The translations under genes and the position numbers were made by a program. DNA of 64,000 nucleotides from Aphelocoma coerulescens (Eukaryota; Chordata; Aves; Passeriformes; Corvidae). The notes below the pieces were generated by a model. The model saw nothing but the letters and a program-made list of their open reading frames with translations, did no database searches and was not told the origin of the DNA. Below, piece after piece: positions 1 through 12,600 of the stretch; the first letter of the stretch is position 1, and every line of letters begins with the position of its first letter. The stretch lies in contig NC_091033.1 of the NCBI RefSeq assembly GCF_041296385.1, positions 12,728,001-12,792,000 of the forward strand, in the 5' to 3' direction.

Positions 1-836
1 GCAAAGTCTTCCTTTTAAATTCCAAGTAAAAATCATGCAAATTAATTAGCTGAGATTTCATCTGACTAGTCATTTTCTTCAAAGCTTTTGTTGCCTCCCC
101 TCAGAACTATGCGTGCTGCAGAGATCAAAACCCCAAACTAACCAAATTAAAATTTAAATTTCAAAGTTGATTCCTTGACATAGCTTCTAACACCATCAGA
201 TTTGATTAGTAAAACTTTACAAAAGAATACAAAAGCAGTTATCACCTGTAACACTGCTTGAAACTCTCCTTTGGAAAGCTTAAATCTACATCCTACTCAT
301 ATTTATAACCTTAACAGTGAAGCTAACAGAATGTGTTAGCAGCTGTATATTTTTCCAGAATCAAGGCCTTACTTGTACTATGAAACATGGTAATTCATTT
401 CACTTTGATTCTTGCGGTGCTGCACTGGCTGCAAATATTGCAACTGAATGTTTAAAACTAAACTAGAAATGGTACTAGAGAGAGAGCTGCTGGCTTCCCC
501 CCACACCAGCCTTGTTTTCTTTGGAAAGACCACTCCCTTTCAGTGAATCTAAACCCAGTCTATTGTTCCATCAACTCCTAAGTATAGGAGGTGATGAAAC
601 AATAGATAAGGCAATCTTACAGATAAGGTAATCTTCTTTACCTTTCTACTTCAACCATGACAACAATGAAAAATAAAAACATATCTACAGCACCCACATC
701 CAAAAGGAACCTGCATAGAAACAAGTGTTCTAACACGTTTGTAAAACCAGATCAACTTTGTGACTTTCAGGGACCGAGTTAAAAAGCAACCCAAGCTCTG
801 GCCCAAACTTTCCCCACAGATATTAACTTTACTTAC
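1..836 (-). other. RAB22A: RAB22A intron 3, partial
   Basis: This AT-rich stretch follows the exon 3 donor (GTAAGT on the minus strand at 836-831). I see no further RAB22A exon and no recognisable repeat in it. The next exon, expected to begin with the FRALAPMYYRG segment, is not present in the window. Confidence 0.8.
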
Positions 837-3800
837 CCGCTCCTGTCCAGCTGTATCCCAAATCAGGAATTTATGCAGCTCATTTTGATACTGTACAGTC
901 TTGGTCATAAACGAGGCTCTGAAAAAAAATGCACAGTTCATGCTTTTTGAGAATATAAATACCTCCTTAGAACATTCATTACCACCATGAGCTTGTAAAA
1001 AGGTTCACATTCCAATAAAAGTGCTTTCCCCACACATAAACACATGAACTGATGAAGAGTTTCAGATATAAAGGCTGAAATTGAGAGGATGACATTTCCT
1101 TTCAGACACTGAAATTCAACTAACAAAACACATCATAAATGATAAGTTTTAATTGTTTATAAGCTTTAGATAAAAAATATAGGATGTATGACCAAAAAAC
1201 CCAGAAAGGCCAGCCTTTTAACAACATCCTTCCTCACAGCAATCACTTCAATGCACACTGGAAACTTCTGGGGGGAAAGAGGTCAAATCCTTCCCTTTGT
1301 ATCAGCTTTTTCTATCTCTGTATTAACATTCAGGTAAGTGCTAGTAAATCCCTACTTGGGAATAAAACAGGAGATGGATATCACTGTCGGTAGGTGTTAA
1401 CAGGACAAAGAAATCAATAGAGTAACTTGCTTGTTGTCTGCACCCTGTACAGCTTCCAGATCCTGTCTGGCATTACATATTTTAGTTTGCAGAGGCTCTT
1501 GGACTTCCAGAGGACAGAAAAAAAAAAAAAAAGAAAAAAAGAAAAAAAACCTCTCTTATGCTTCTCCCCTTGCCCAAATTCTAGATGTTTTACAGTTAAA
1601 TATTGCAAAGTAATTTTGCGGTTTAGTTGATGTGCTTTAGCTGAATGAATGTATTTCCCACAAGAACATGAATTCAGTGACCTACTCTTTTACAAGAGGG
1701 AGTTCTTTGCTGTTTCTCTTACCTGCAGGAATATTTTTCACTAGAAAAACCACACACTGAATTCAAATCCTTGTACAGCTGGAACTATAGGTGACATAAT
1801 TGTTTTAAGCACATGAGATCCTACACTGTGAACTTGAATACCTTTTGTGTGATTAACTCCTGTCACTTGAAAATATTGCAGTTTCAAGTTTGTTCTTCTG
1901 TCAGTTTTGACAGGATTCTGAAGGCACCAGATCTTCTTATAGTACCCCAAACTTGCTGTACAGTCAGACTCAGACAGCAAGAGTCTTTCAGCATGATCAA
2001 CAACATTAAATACCTGAGCCCAGGACTCTGAACTTCAGTTATCTTGGGGCTTAGAACCACTTAATGATGTCCCTGACACTTTTGTAGCAAATGTAACTGC
2101 AGTCTTCGGACATGTTTCAATGCTATAAGAGGACAATTAGCTACATTAAAGAAAAGGAAAGGGAGAGGTTACACACTGTTTCAACTGTTAAGAAGTAATC
2201 TTCTCCCCATTCCTTAAGCCCAGATCATTTGCCAAATAGTGTGCCAAACTCCAAAGTTAATTAGTGTTTTAAGAACCCAGATATAAAGTTGCAACACCCC
2301 TAAAAAGGAAGAGCCTAGTTGCAATGCATTTCAACATCATTTACTAGCTGATGTACTTCTGCAACGAGTAAGGAAAAACAAAGTGATAGGAGTATCTCTT
2401 GTAAAGCACAGCAGAGACTTTCACTTCCTTAAGACTGCTGCATCAAATCTGAATTCTCTGGTCAATATGGAAACTGTTTCCTAAATCATAGATTCTCACT
2501 GAATTTATCTTACGTGGTTCTATAAACCAAAACATCCCTACACAGTCAATTTGAATGGAACAGTTGTGTTTCTGTAATTCACATCACAACTAAACCACCC
2601 CAAGTAGTACTTGACAAGAGCTTAAGTGTTCCTCGAAATTCTTTGACAATTGGGTCAACAAAACCTTTCAAACTGGAGTTATCCTTGATGACTTTTAGTA
2701 GGAATAACGTCTTTACTACTAGGAATAATGTTTTGTTACTAAATTTCCCAGCTGCTTCTCCCAGCCAAGTAGGCACTATAACTACATAAACAAGATGCAC
2801 CTGAAAGCAGTTTGATATTTCTTTTTGATGCTATAAGGAAAGACTAGATATTCTGCAGTACCTAGAGGTATATGCTGGTTAAATGTGCCCTCACCATCCT
2901 GAGAGGAGAAAAACTGCACAATTCTGACAGGACTTCTGCAGCTGCCCATATCAGAACCTGAGCAATGAACACTGAGAACAACAAAGTGTGATTGCTCAGC
3001 TAATTCTAAGAGGAATGAAAACAGGACAGGAAGCAAGATCATATCTCATGAACTCAAAGACCCAGGAATAAAGTTTAAACATTCTCAGCTTTAGTTGTGC
3101 AAGATGCTCAAAGCTCTTCTAATTCTTACTTTGTTCTTTCCACCTACTAGTCTCAATGAGGAAATAAATGCAAGATATAAAAAAAAGTCAGAATTAATTT
3201 GCTTAAAATTTTGGGACTGTGTATCTTATTGGACCTTCACACAACCCCTGCATTTGGGCAAGTCTTGATTCATTTTTACCACTACAGCAAACTATCAAAA
3301 TACCAAGTCCTCAGACCAGTGAATGATTTTGTTAAGACTGTTAAAAGATAGATTTTTAGTCTGTCACTTCAAGCAACTATAATGATCTCACTACTGTCAA
3401 TAAACCTCTGTTACCAGGGAAATTTAAACAAAACCACACTCCTTACAGAATGTCTTGCGGTTCAATGTCAGTATTTATACCCAAAAAAAGAAGGAGGTGT
3501 AAGGGAAAAGAGAGAGATCACGGGGACCCCAGTTTTTCAGAAGGACAGGATGAGACACAGCTGATCTTTATCAGGAGGACCTTTTTTGGCTGAAGCTGTA
3601 GCAGAGCCTGTGTGACACCTGAGACAGGAAATTGTACTGACACCCCCACACACCTCTTGGCATCAAGCAAAGTCTGTCCTCCCATAAGCCAAAAATTGCT
3701 TCTGATCAAAGCAGCCCAAAAGACACTTACTAAGCAAAAAAAAGACAGAAAAAGAAATAAAAAGATCCAACCACTCTAATGCCTGATGCTTGCCTTTCCT

Positions 3801-6292
3801 TCTATCCATTCAAAGATTTGAGATCAATAATGTTGCTGCTCCGAGGCTCAACTTTCAAATATCCCCCTTACCTACGAGACCAACTGCAAAAACAGTTTCA
3901 TCAGTTAGATTTGTGTGTGCACACAGATGGGTAACACTTTAACAGCGAGACCTACCTGAATTAGTATGTTAACCACCCTCAAGAACCTAGGAGACTTATT
4001 GTACTTGACCCTTAAAAAAACAAAATTAGAAACCGTGGAGTTGCATAATAGCTAGATGTTGAAATTTAAGGGTTGTGCTTGAGAAAAGCATGCTGTCTCT
4101 TTAGCAGATGCATCTGTAGTATTCACTGTTAGCTTAGCTTAACAATACAAAATGGGTCCAGACCTTACAAATGAAAATGGAAGCTGCAGGAGTGCCGGGA
4201 ACACTCCTACGTGTCCTGAGGTAGCTCATGAGCTTAATTAAGGCAGCAGTCATGTTTATTACCTCATTTAGCTGCCACACACGAAGAATTCTCAAGTGAT
4301 CTATTCAGCTAATTTCATTTTATTCTTGCATAAATCACATTTACTTCATTTATTTTCTTACCCTATTGTTGGGTTGATGTTGGGATCAAAGCTATCTTCA
4401 ACAAATCTCCATACGATACTTGATTTGCCCACACCAGTGTCCTAAAAAAGACCAGAAGCAGTTGAAAGTGGTATAAGTACCTATAAATAGATGATTCTTT
4501 TTGTCTTCAAATCCTGCAGTACACTGTAGTGAATAACACATTCCTGCAGAGAATCTCAGAGAAGTTGTGAAGTACTTCAGGTACTATAATAATCTAGTAG
4601 AAAAATGAAAGGTCTGCGACAAGTGACAGTTTTCTAAACAAAATTGTTAAGTTTTTTTTTGAAGCACCATAAAAATCTGCATTCACACTTATTATAGCTC
4701 AAACTTTGGAGGTTTTTACAAAGCTATGCATACCTTGCCATGGAACAGCAATGGGAAAAGACCACTTTTGGTAAAATATACAGCAATTGAGTATGGCTTG
4801 CCAGGATGGAGTAGCACATGAAATTATACAAGTGTGACACATGCATTCAACCTCTGACTAATGCTGTCCCACCCTGCTTAATGAAAGACTTGAAATTTCT
4901 TCTGTGACGCACCTGAAACGTGTTACTAATGCAACTCTATAGTGCTAAAAATTGTGAAAGAGGAAACAGAACATGAAAATACTGGATTGTGTATATTTTT
5001 GCACCACTGACTCCATGGTTAAGAAGAAAAAGACATATAGAAGTCACATTTAGAAGTGAAATAAACTCTTAGCAGTAAAATACTTCTCAGTAGAAGCTGG
5101 ACATTTGAAATGGTATTTAAGACATGCAAAGACAAACTTTTTGCTTTACATTTCCTGAGTCATTAAAACTTTAAGGAATAAACCCCTGAGGAATTGTTTC
5201 ACTGAAAATGAAGTTTTACATCATACATGCCTTTTTTTTTTTAATCTCCTGAATAGGGCAGTAATTTGGGTACATGTATGACTGTTTGTCCTGCCAAGCT
5301 GCTTTCCTCTCGAGGAAAAGCACATTACCATAGCTCTGTATTTTATACTGTTTGCAGTCTCATTAATCAGAGGAAATCTCAAAAAGAGAAACACAGATGT
5401 GGTTCCTGGCTCAAAGAGTTCAAGGACAAGTTTTCCTGGGTGCTTATTCTCCTTTTCTTCCACAACAAAAGGTTTCTCAGGCCAGGTGAACACAAACAGT
5501 AGTTACCCCAAATACCTTTATAACACGAAGGGCACACAAGCAGATAATCTTCCCCTCTGAAGGGCAATGTGACCATTTAGAAGCAGAAAACAACTCTGAA
5601 CAACAGAGGGTTTCAATGCAGGTGGTGACACCTTGACCTGTTCAACGCGGGGCTCTCAGATCAAACCAAGCCAACACGCAGCTTCATACCCTTCAATTTT
5701 TAAACTTCTGCTTCACTTTGCTCCATGTCTCCTCCTTCCACCACCTGCAAGACCTCCAAGCCTACATATATTCTTACAATACAAGTTCAGGCCCCTCCCT
5801 CTCTCTCACCAGTTTGATTTCAGGTGCTTCTATTTATTCTGTGAACTCCAAGCCCGAAACAGCCTAGGAGGAAGGGGGAGTACACATAGGCATTCATGCT
5901 TCCTCTCTTATTCTCTTTTAAAAAGAGAACAGGGCAAAAAAGGAGCGATATTGACCCTGGCAGACGCCTCCCCCGCGGAGGGCAAGGCGCGTCCGCCCGG
6001 TCCCCAAGAGGGACGGGGCGAGGGCCACCCCGCGCTCGGGGAGAGCTCGCCACGCTCGGCGCCTCTCCGGGCTCCCTCAGAGGCTCTCCAGGCTCTGCTA
6101 GAAGCTTTACGCCATCACCACAGCTCTGACAGAGGCTCTCCGCCATCACCACAGAGGCTTCCCGGAGCTCTGACAAGAGGCTCCCCACCACCACAGAGCC
6201 TGTCCAGCCGGCCCCTCATTCGTCTCCCACTCTCCCTCCCGCTGCCCAACACTTACCCCTAGAAGGCAAACTTTCAGTTCCCTCAGAGCCAT
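837..6292 (-). CDS. RAB22A: RAB22A, early-endosomal Rab GTPase (first three coding exons; gene runs off the left edge)
   Basis: Rab22a is a small GTPase of the Rab5 group that controls early-endosome traffic and recycling of clathrin-independent cargo. Three coding exons are visible: 6292-6257, 4441-4362 and 918-837 (36, 80 and 82 nt, codons 1-66), all with GT-AG junctions and phases that join without a break. The start MALRELKVCLLG has a strong context (G at -3, G at +4). The P-loop GDTGVGKS is split between exons 1 and 2 (residues 12-19, with K18 and S19). Switch I with T37 lies at the end of exon 2. Exon 3 carries MTKTVQYQNELHKF and WDTAGQE with the catalytic Q64. The VQYQ stretch fits RAB22A; as I recall RAB31, it differs there. 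The NKxD and SAK motifs and the prenylated C-terminal cysteines must lie beyond position 1. No frameshift or missing key residue is seen. It shares a promoter with PPP4R1L. Confidence 0.96.
919..4361 (-). other. RAB22A: RAB22A intron 2
   Basis: This 3.4-kb intron has donor GTAAG at 4361-4357 and acceptor TTTCAG ending at 919 (minus strand). It holds an A-rich purine tract at 1518-1549. I recognise no transposon or RNA gene. Short open frames on both strands here have no recognisable coding content. Confidence 0.8.
1518..1549. repeat. A-rich simple repeat
   Basis: Thirty-two bases made of three A runs broken by single G residues, inside RAB22A intron 2. It is a low-complexity tract. There is no adjoining sequence that would identify it as a retroposon tail. 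Confidence 0.8.
4442..6256 (-). other. RAB22A: RAB22A intron 1
   Basis: The donor GTAAGT at 6256-6251 lies inside the CpG island and the acceptor AG is at 4443-4442 (minus strand). The first 300 bp or so are CpG-rich, with a degenerate repeat at about 6108-6200. The rest is AT-rich and I see nothing else in it. Confidence 0.8.
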
Positions 6293-6384
6293 GGCCGGGC
6301 GAGCAGCGCCTTCAGCGAGTGCCTGAGACGCGGCCCAGCACGATCATCGCCGTCCCCGCGGCAGCCGCCCCCCGCCCGCCCCGG

Positions 6385-6432
6385 TTACCCGCACACCGCG
6401 CTCCTCCTCAGGCTGCGCGGACGCGCCGCCAT
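6385..6432 (-). other. Upstream ORF in the inferred RAB22A 5' leader (15 codons)
   Basis: On the minus strand an ATG in strong context (A at -3, G at +4) opens a frame of 15 codons, MAARPRSLRRSAVCG, ending at TAA (6387-6385). The stop lies 92 nt before the RAB22A start codon, which would allow reinitiation. It matters only if transcription begins upstream of about 6440, which the YY1-like site suggests but does not prove. Confidence 0.45.
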
Positions 6433-6437
6433 CTTGG
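6425..6437 (-). promoter_or_regulatory. YY1-like site on the RAB22A sense strand
   Basis: The minus strand reads CCAAGATGGCGGC, which matches the YY1 consensus (core AAGATGGCGGC). It lies about 135 nt upstream of the RAB22A start codon. Its ATG also opens the upstream ORF at 6432. YY1 sites in this orientation commonly sit just downstream of the transcription start of TATA-less genes, so a RAB22A start shortly upstream (higher coordinate) is inferred. Confidence 0.6.
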
Positions 6438-6627
6438 GCGGCCGCCGGAACCCCCGCCCGCGCCCCCCGCTCGCTGTTGTCCCCCTCGGGTGCTGAGGGA
6501 CCGCTCGACCCCCGGCAGCCACTGCTCCTTCACCCGGTGGCGTTTCGGGGCTGACCCGGCGGCAGGAAGCACCCGCGGCTCCTCCCTGTGCCCTCCCGCT
6601 CCTCCTCCTCCTCGCCCATGTCCATTC

Positions 6628-6640
6628 CAAGATGGCCGGT
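6628..6640 (+). promoter_or_regulatory. YY1-like site overlapping the PPP4R1L start codon
   Basis: The plus strand reads CCAAGATGGCCGG, close to the YY1 consensus CAAGATGGCGGC with one mismatch. The ATG of the motif is the PPP4R1L initiator at 6632 (A at -3, G at +4). A weaker ATG at 6618 (C at -3, T at +4) is out of frame. After splicing it would run 17 codons past its Met to a stop in exon 2, so 6632 is the better start. Confidence 0.5.
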
Positions 6641-9600
6641 AAGTGGGGCCGGCGGGCGGGCGGCTCAGCTGGGGCTGCCGCCGTCCCTCTGAAACCAACC
6701 CCCTGGTATCTTTCTTCTGTTTTTTGTTTGTAGGGATCCCATTGTATTTTGTGGATTTGCAGGATGACTTAGATGATTGTGAGTAACTGTTTTTTATTTT
6801 TCCGCTCCCTGTTCAGGCCCTCGCTCCCACCCCGGGGTTGTCCTGTTGCCCTCTTTCCCTCTCCGCATTTTCACCCCGGTGAGGGCGAGGCAGTTCTGGA
6901 AGGTGAAGGTTCCCAGTGTGCAGGGACCATCCCCGCTGGTTCCAGTGGCCGCTGGGCTCGGTGTAAACAGCAGCTCCAGCAGCGCCCCCGTCAAGGAAAG
7001 GTGCACGGGGGGACAAGGGGATCAGCCCCGCTCCTCTTCTCTTGTCGGTGGGAATTAGGATAATTAGCCCAGGGATTGCTCAGTTGCCGTGAGACTTTCC
7101 AAAGCTGTAGAGGATGTGAGGACGTGTTCCGCTGCTTCTGTATCCTGGGGATATGCTGCGAGTGCACTTCGGGATAAAGGGAAAATCGCCGTGTGTGCTC
7201 CGGTTGGATTGCACAAACTGGTGGGTTTGGGTTGAGTACCTTGCCCTGGGTCCCAGAGCAGGGACAGAGTTCCATCACATGCCGCTGTAGTCCAGGGCTG
7301 TGTTCCGGAAGATCTGGACACCTGTCAGACCTGAACCAGCCTGGTAAGCTCTCTGACTTCAGGAGATAAAGCTTTGAGTAACAGCGATACAAACTTCTTA
7401 TGGTCTTAGAAAGCAGCTCTCTCTGTGGGGTGGTTTCATTAGCACGTTGGATGCTGGATTGACTTTTCTATTAAAAAAGAAAACTGATACTTGTATTCGT
7501 TTCTTGTGAGAAAAAAATAAAGTTTCTCACAAGACCTTTATTGTTTAATACCGCTGGGAAATGTGAAACAGGTGGACCCATCCCACTCACCTTCCCAGCT
7601 GAGCATGAGAAAGCTGATTTAGGAGAAAGGTGGCCTTCAGGAAAACCAGAGGAAATGTTGGAATACAAGTGGGATCTAAAGTTGGAAAGATGTGCAGGGA
7701 CATTGCCTCTGGGGGAGGAGCCGGTTCTGTGGAATTCTATTAGTTGTTGCTCTCAGACTTTGAGGTTTCTGCTTTTCCCTAGTAAGGAGCAGCATGTAAA
7801 GTGTGAGAAACAGAAATAAATGCAAATTTTGTAGTAGTTTTTGGGTTTTGGCCTTGACCAGGGATTGACCATCCCTGGAAGTGTTTGTTTTCCATTAGCG
7901 TTCACTCCTTGGCTGTTCTATTTAGACTGTAACAGATTGTTGCTAAGTTGATGCTTGTAAGACAAAACTCTAGTAAGTAAAAATGTCCAGATAAAGACAG
8001 TTTTGCCATAAGTGGTAGTTCATAAAAGAAATTATCAGTTTCAGGATGAGCATGTAAATAAATGTACCTTTTAGAGCTTTATTAAAATCTAATTCTATGA
8101 TTTAAAAATATTCTTTGATTATGGTCATTAATTTGACTATACCTTTAGAATTACGATATCAAAAGCTCTCTGTTGTAGCAGAGTTCAGGTGTCCTGTGAC
8201 TGAGATACTGTTGTGCTAATCCAGTTACTAGGCTAGCAAGGAGTTCAGGATGTATTTTAGGAAAGCCTCAGTGAAATAAATCACTGGGACTGGATTCTTT
8301 CTTGGTGAATTAAATTGGTAAAATAGTGTCATGCACACTGAATCAATTGTGTTGAAACAGGGAGTCTAGGGGCTTATTCTGAATGTGGGAAAAAGTTGTT
8401 GTAAAATCTATCTAAATTCAAGTGAAGCTTAAAACTTGTTTTTCATAAGATGAGAAAATGGGCCATCTGGAAGAAATAATTAGCTTATTTATGCCCTTTG
8501 TGTAATTAATAAGAAAGTATTTAAAGAATTTGTTTTTCATTGTCAAACACCAGGAGGAAAAATGACCTCCTTGAGCTCATTAAATCGTTGTGCTTGGTGC
8601 TGGTATTTACTGGTCTGTGCTGTGAAATGTGGATGGTGACACTGGGTGAGGACATTGAATTGCTTTGTTAGGTCCTGTGACCCTGAGTTTTTTACACCTC
8701 TGAGCAGCTTTTGAGCACAGTGAACTCGAGTTCAGCTGTGAATACTGTCACATTTATTTCTGTTTGTAGGTGAACAGATTTCCAAGCTTACTAGTTTGAT
8801 CTAGTTAGAGGGTAAAATACTCAATATTAGATGTACCTGTGAAAGAACATTAAATAAGAAATACTAGTTCAATATTCGGGATTTACTTCATAGTACTTGG
8901 TGTATTCTGAAACTTGTGAGTACCAATTGTGTCTTTTTTAATGAAAAAAGAAAACTAAAATTCTTGAGAGAAGACAAAATGGATTCTGCCATGATTATTC
9001 CTTACTTATGTGTAGTGAGAGTGTATGGAAAAAATTTCAGGTATTTAACTCTCAATCCTGAGCATAAGTAGTAGTGCTCTGTTTTCTCTCTGCTCTTGGA
9101 AGCACTGGTGTGTACTTAAGTACTTTAAATGAATAATAGAGCTACTCCATGTTGTAAAATTAAACATGTACATCATGTTTACAAAATTAGTCCCAGGTGT
9201 GGTATTGTAGTCAAAGTTAGAACTGGGATTTATTTTGTTGTCATTTGAATTGGTAGCAATTCTGGAATATTTGAAGCTAACTAAGAGCTTTAATGGTTAG
9301 AGTGTTTCTAATTGGGGACAGGTGGGGACTAGGTGAAGTTAATGACAAGTATATTGATTCTAATCAGTCTTTCTTTGTGTAACAGGTGACTAGCCTCAAA
9401 AATTAGCTAGTGAGTGTCTGTTCTGTGTGGAATTTCATATATATATGCTATAATTGCATAGATAGAAGGATGGCCAGAGTTTGGGTATGGAGAGTTTATT
9501 GCAGCCTCAGAAGGGGAATCTGCAATCCGACAGACACTGTGTAACTTCCCCTGAGCTATCAGGGATACAGCAAGTTTCTTCTGAAGCAGCAAATCTGGAT

Positions 9601-12600
9601 GTTTTCTCTTCAGATGCTTTGACTGGGGCAAAGTCCTGGAGCAGATCGATCCCAGACAGACCTGCACACTGTAAATTGTTTACATTTGTGCAGATAAATG
9701 TTTTGAACCCAACAGACCCTTCTGTAAGGAGCAGCCATGAGAAATAATAATGACCAGTGGACTGGAAATAAGGGTGTCAGTGCAATTTGTCATCATTCAA
9801 AAAAGCCAGGAATAATTAGCATCTGTTTCCTATTGTGTAGCTGTGAGTTCACTTTTAGTATCCGTGTACATTTGAAATGTCAACATTTAATCTAATCCCA
9901 CAGTTCTAGTTTGTTTGAAATCTATTGAGCTTATTGAGCACATTGTCTGCCAGAACAGCAGAATTTGGAATTGCTGCAGTATTTTAATTCACCTGGGTCT
10001 CCTGGAGACCTTAAACCAATATGCTTTTTTTTTTTTCCCCCTCTGAAGACCCAGGTATAGCATTTTTCTTCAAGTATGTTCAGATGGTTTCCTCTTTTAC
10101 TGAGCTGTATTTCTGAGAGTGTTTTGACTTGTGCTGAATAATTGTGAAGCAGAGTTTTACATAGAAAATGTTGGGAAAAACCTAGGGCTGGGTACCTCTC
10201 AGTAACAGAGGGGTTTTTTTAACATATGAAGTGATTTATAACAGGTATTAATGGAGTTTAGGCCAAAGAAGTGGCTTGTTGTCTTCAGTGGTTGTCACTG
10301 TCAGTACATGTGCTGGTTTGTGAGATACATCTTGCATGTGAGAAGCTGTGTTGGCAGAATTTGCCTTTACTTGAGTATGATCCCAGTTGCTCTGTTTTGT
10401 GTGAAAGAAGTGTGCCTGGCTCTAGGAGTGCTTGGGACAGTTGTAAACCCAGAGCAGCAATATTAACTACTCCAGTGCAACTATCTCTGTGGAGTTCCCA
10501 CATTCAGTGCTTAAATAAGAGTGTTTATGTGAAAGATTTATGTGTTGCAGGCACATTATTTCACTTGGTTGTAAGAATGAAGGATTAAAATAAGCTGGCA
10601 ACAAAATCATCCCATTCCCTTTCCTTTTCACAGTCATATTTCCTGCCTGTGGTCTGTAATGGTGACTGTTAGACTTGGTGAGGCAAATTGTAACAGTTGG
10701 TGTGGTAATATTTGGGTAAAGATCTGGAGCTGTAAATACAAAAAAGATTCATAGAAGAGTAGGTTCACATAGAAAAGTCCCGAGTTGATAGGTGTGCAGT
10801 GGGGAGCTCCCAGCATGTTCACAAGTACGGTGAAGTTGAAGTTTTTCCCAAAGTTACCTGTTTGATTTAGGTATGTGGGACCCAGTAACTACAGTGAGAA
10901 AAATGTACCTTGGGAACTTTGAAACAGAGATAAGAATTTGCTGCTGTAAAGCCATACAGTTTGAAATTTGCTATGATTGTTAAAATTCCTGTTTCTTCTA
11001 ATGGGACTTACTTTCCTTTTGAATGTGTGGGTTGGTTTGTGATGTGGAGTTGTGTCAGCTGAGCCCTCTTAACTCAGTGCATGTGGATCCTCCACTGAAA
11101 GGGCAAAGTGTGTTTAAAGCCAAGGATTTTGACAGTTGAGTTAAATTTTAAAGCTTGAATTTACAAGTCTGTATGAAGTGTTGTACTCAACTTCATTAGA
11201 TACAATTTAAGATGATTTTGTAAGCTGTTTTCAGTGAAGTGCAATTACACTTCTTTTAAAGAAATAGTTACTGCTGTCTTGTATTTTACATTGTAACATC
11301 TCTTGCTGACTTGGATTTTTTTTTTTTTTTTGGTTACTTTTCATGTCTTTCAAGTTGGCATTGAAGATTATGGACAAGACTGTGGTAGCATGAGGATAAC
11401 AGCATTCTTGGATATTCCTGGACAGGATAACTTAACTCCACTGGCTCGTCTAGAGAAATATGCCTTCAGTGATAATGTATATAACAGGTAAGGGCACAAC
11501 TGGCACACTTGGTGGTACCTGAGTCTGAGTGCACTGTGGATGTTAAGATGTCACTGTGTCTGTCATTATTCTCCCACAGACATGCCTGATGTTATTTCTA
11601 TTTGAATAACTTGTAAAACACTTCCATGGAAAGAGATTTCCATTCTTGTTTATCTAAATAAGATCTCTGGGTTCCATCTTTGTTCTGTTGGTATGTAGAA
11701 TGTTCAGAGAAGAGCTTGATCTTTTTTATGGTGCCATATACATTTGATAAGTTCCCCATGCATCCCATCTCTGTGTCATTGGCTGGATATTAAAGCAGTT
11801 ATGTGTTCACTCCACAGGCAAATTATTGCCAGGGGTCTTCTGGACGTCTTTCGAGATTTCAGTAACAATGAAGAAGGCTTTCTGACTGTAATGGAAATAG
11901 TGGTCAGGCTCTCTGAAGATGCAGGTTTGAAAGTTTGCTTTTGTTTGTTTTTTAATTTGTGTAAGTTATTTTATGTAAATTGCAGCATAGGAAGTACTGA
12001 CTTCCGATTTTGAGAAGACAATGAGTGAGCCAAGGAAGTTGAATCATAGCAGGAAGGTCTGTCAATGAAAACAGATTCATTTTTGTCTCTGTTTTTGAAG
12101 CATTTTGTATGGTAAATGTTAAATGAAAGGTCCTTTCTTAGTATAGGGCCTGAAGCAATATTTTTCAAGAAATTTGTTAAATTTGATTTGTTATATCTGG
12201 TGTAAGTGGCACAGAGCAGTTGTGTGTTTTAATAGTTCTTGTGCATACATTCATGGTGACTGAATTTTCAAGCTTGTGATCTCATTTTATAGGACTGATT
12301 TGGGAACTGATCCCAAGTCTCTGAACTGCAATGATGTATGTAAGGCTATTCTGTTTTATTCAGCTTTCCTTTAAGAACAGGCAATCTCAGTGATGCTATT
12401 TTTATGTTTTGATTATTTAAATTTTCCTCTGTTGTGAAAACATTTAAGAAAAATGCCACTTTTTTTTCTTAAGGTACCTGATCTTCATTTCATGTTTACT
12501 AATGCAGTTTTGACTTTCATTCCAGAGCCGACTGTTCGTACAGAGCTGATGGAACAGATACCTCCTATTGCCATTTTTCTACAAGAAAGTCGACCAAAAT

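Larger units (their letters stand above)
5940..6700. promoter_or_regulatory. CpG island and divergent promoter of RAB22A and PPP4R1L
   Basis: CpG density rises sharply here against AT-rich flanks. The island contains the start codons of two genes facing away from each other (RAB22A at 6292 on minus, PPP4R1L at 6632 on plus). There is no TATA box at a plausible place. GC boxes of the CCGCCC type lie around 6365-6383, an ETS-like CCGGAA at 6445-6450, and two YY1-like elements at 6425-6437 and 6628-6640. This is typical of a broadly expressed bidirectional promoter. Exact transcription starts cannot be read from sequence alone. Confidence 0.85.

Noticed and set aside
5633..6262. 209-codon plus-strand frame across the CpG island
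   Set aside because: GC-rich composition removes stop codons, the product is low complexity, and the frame overlaps RAB22A exon 1 antisense and intron 1. No splice or family support.
837..6292. RAB31 instead of RAB22A
   Set aside because: The TVQYQNELHKF segment and the neighbouring C20orf85 orthologue fit RAB22A and the human chromosome 20 neighbourhood rather than the RAB31/PPP4R1 locus.
6618..6638. Earlier ATG at 6618 as the PPP4R1L start
   Set aside because: It is out of frame with exon 2, has a weak context, and would stop within exon 2.
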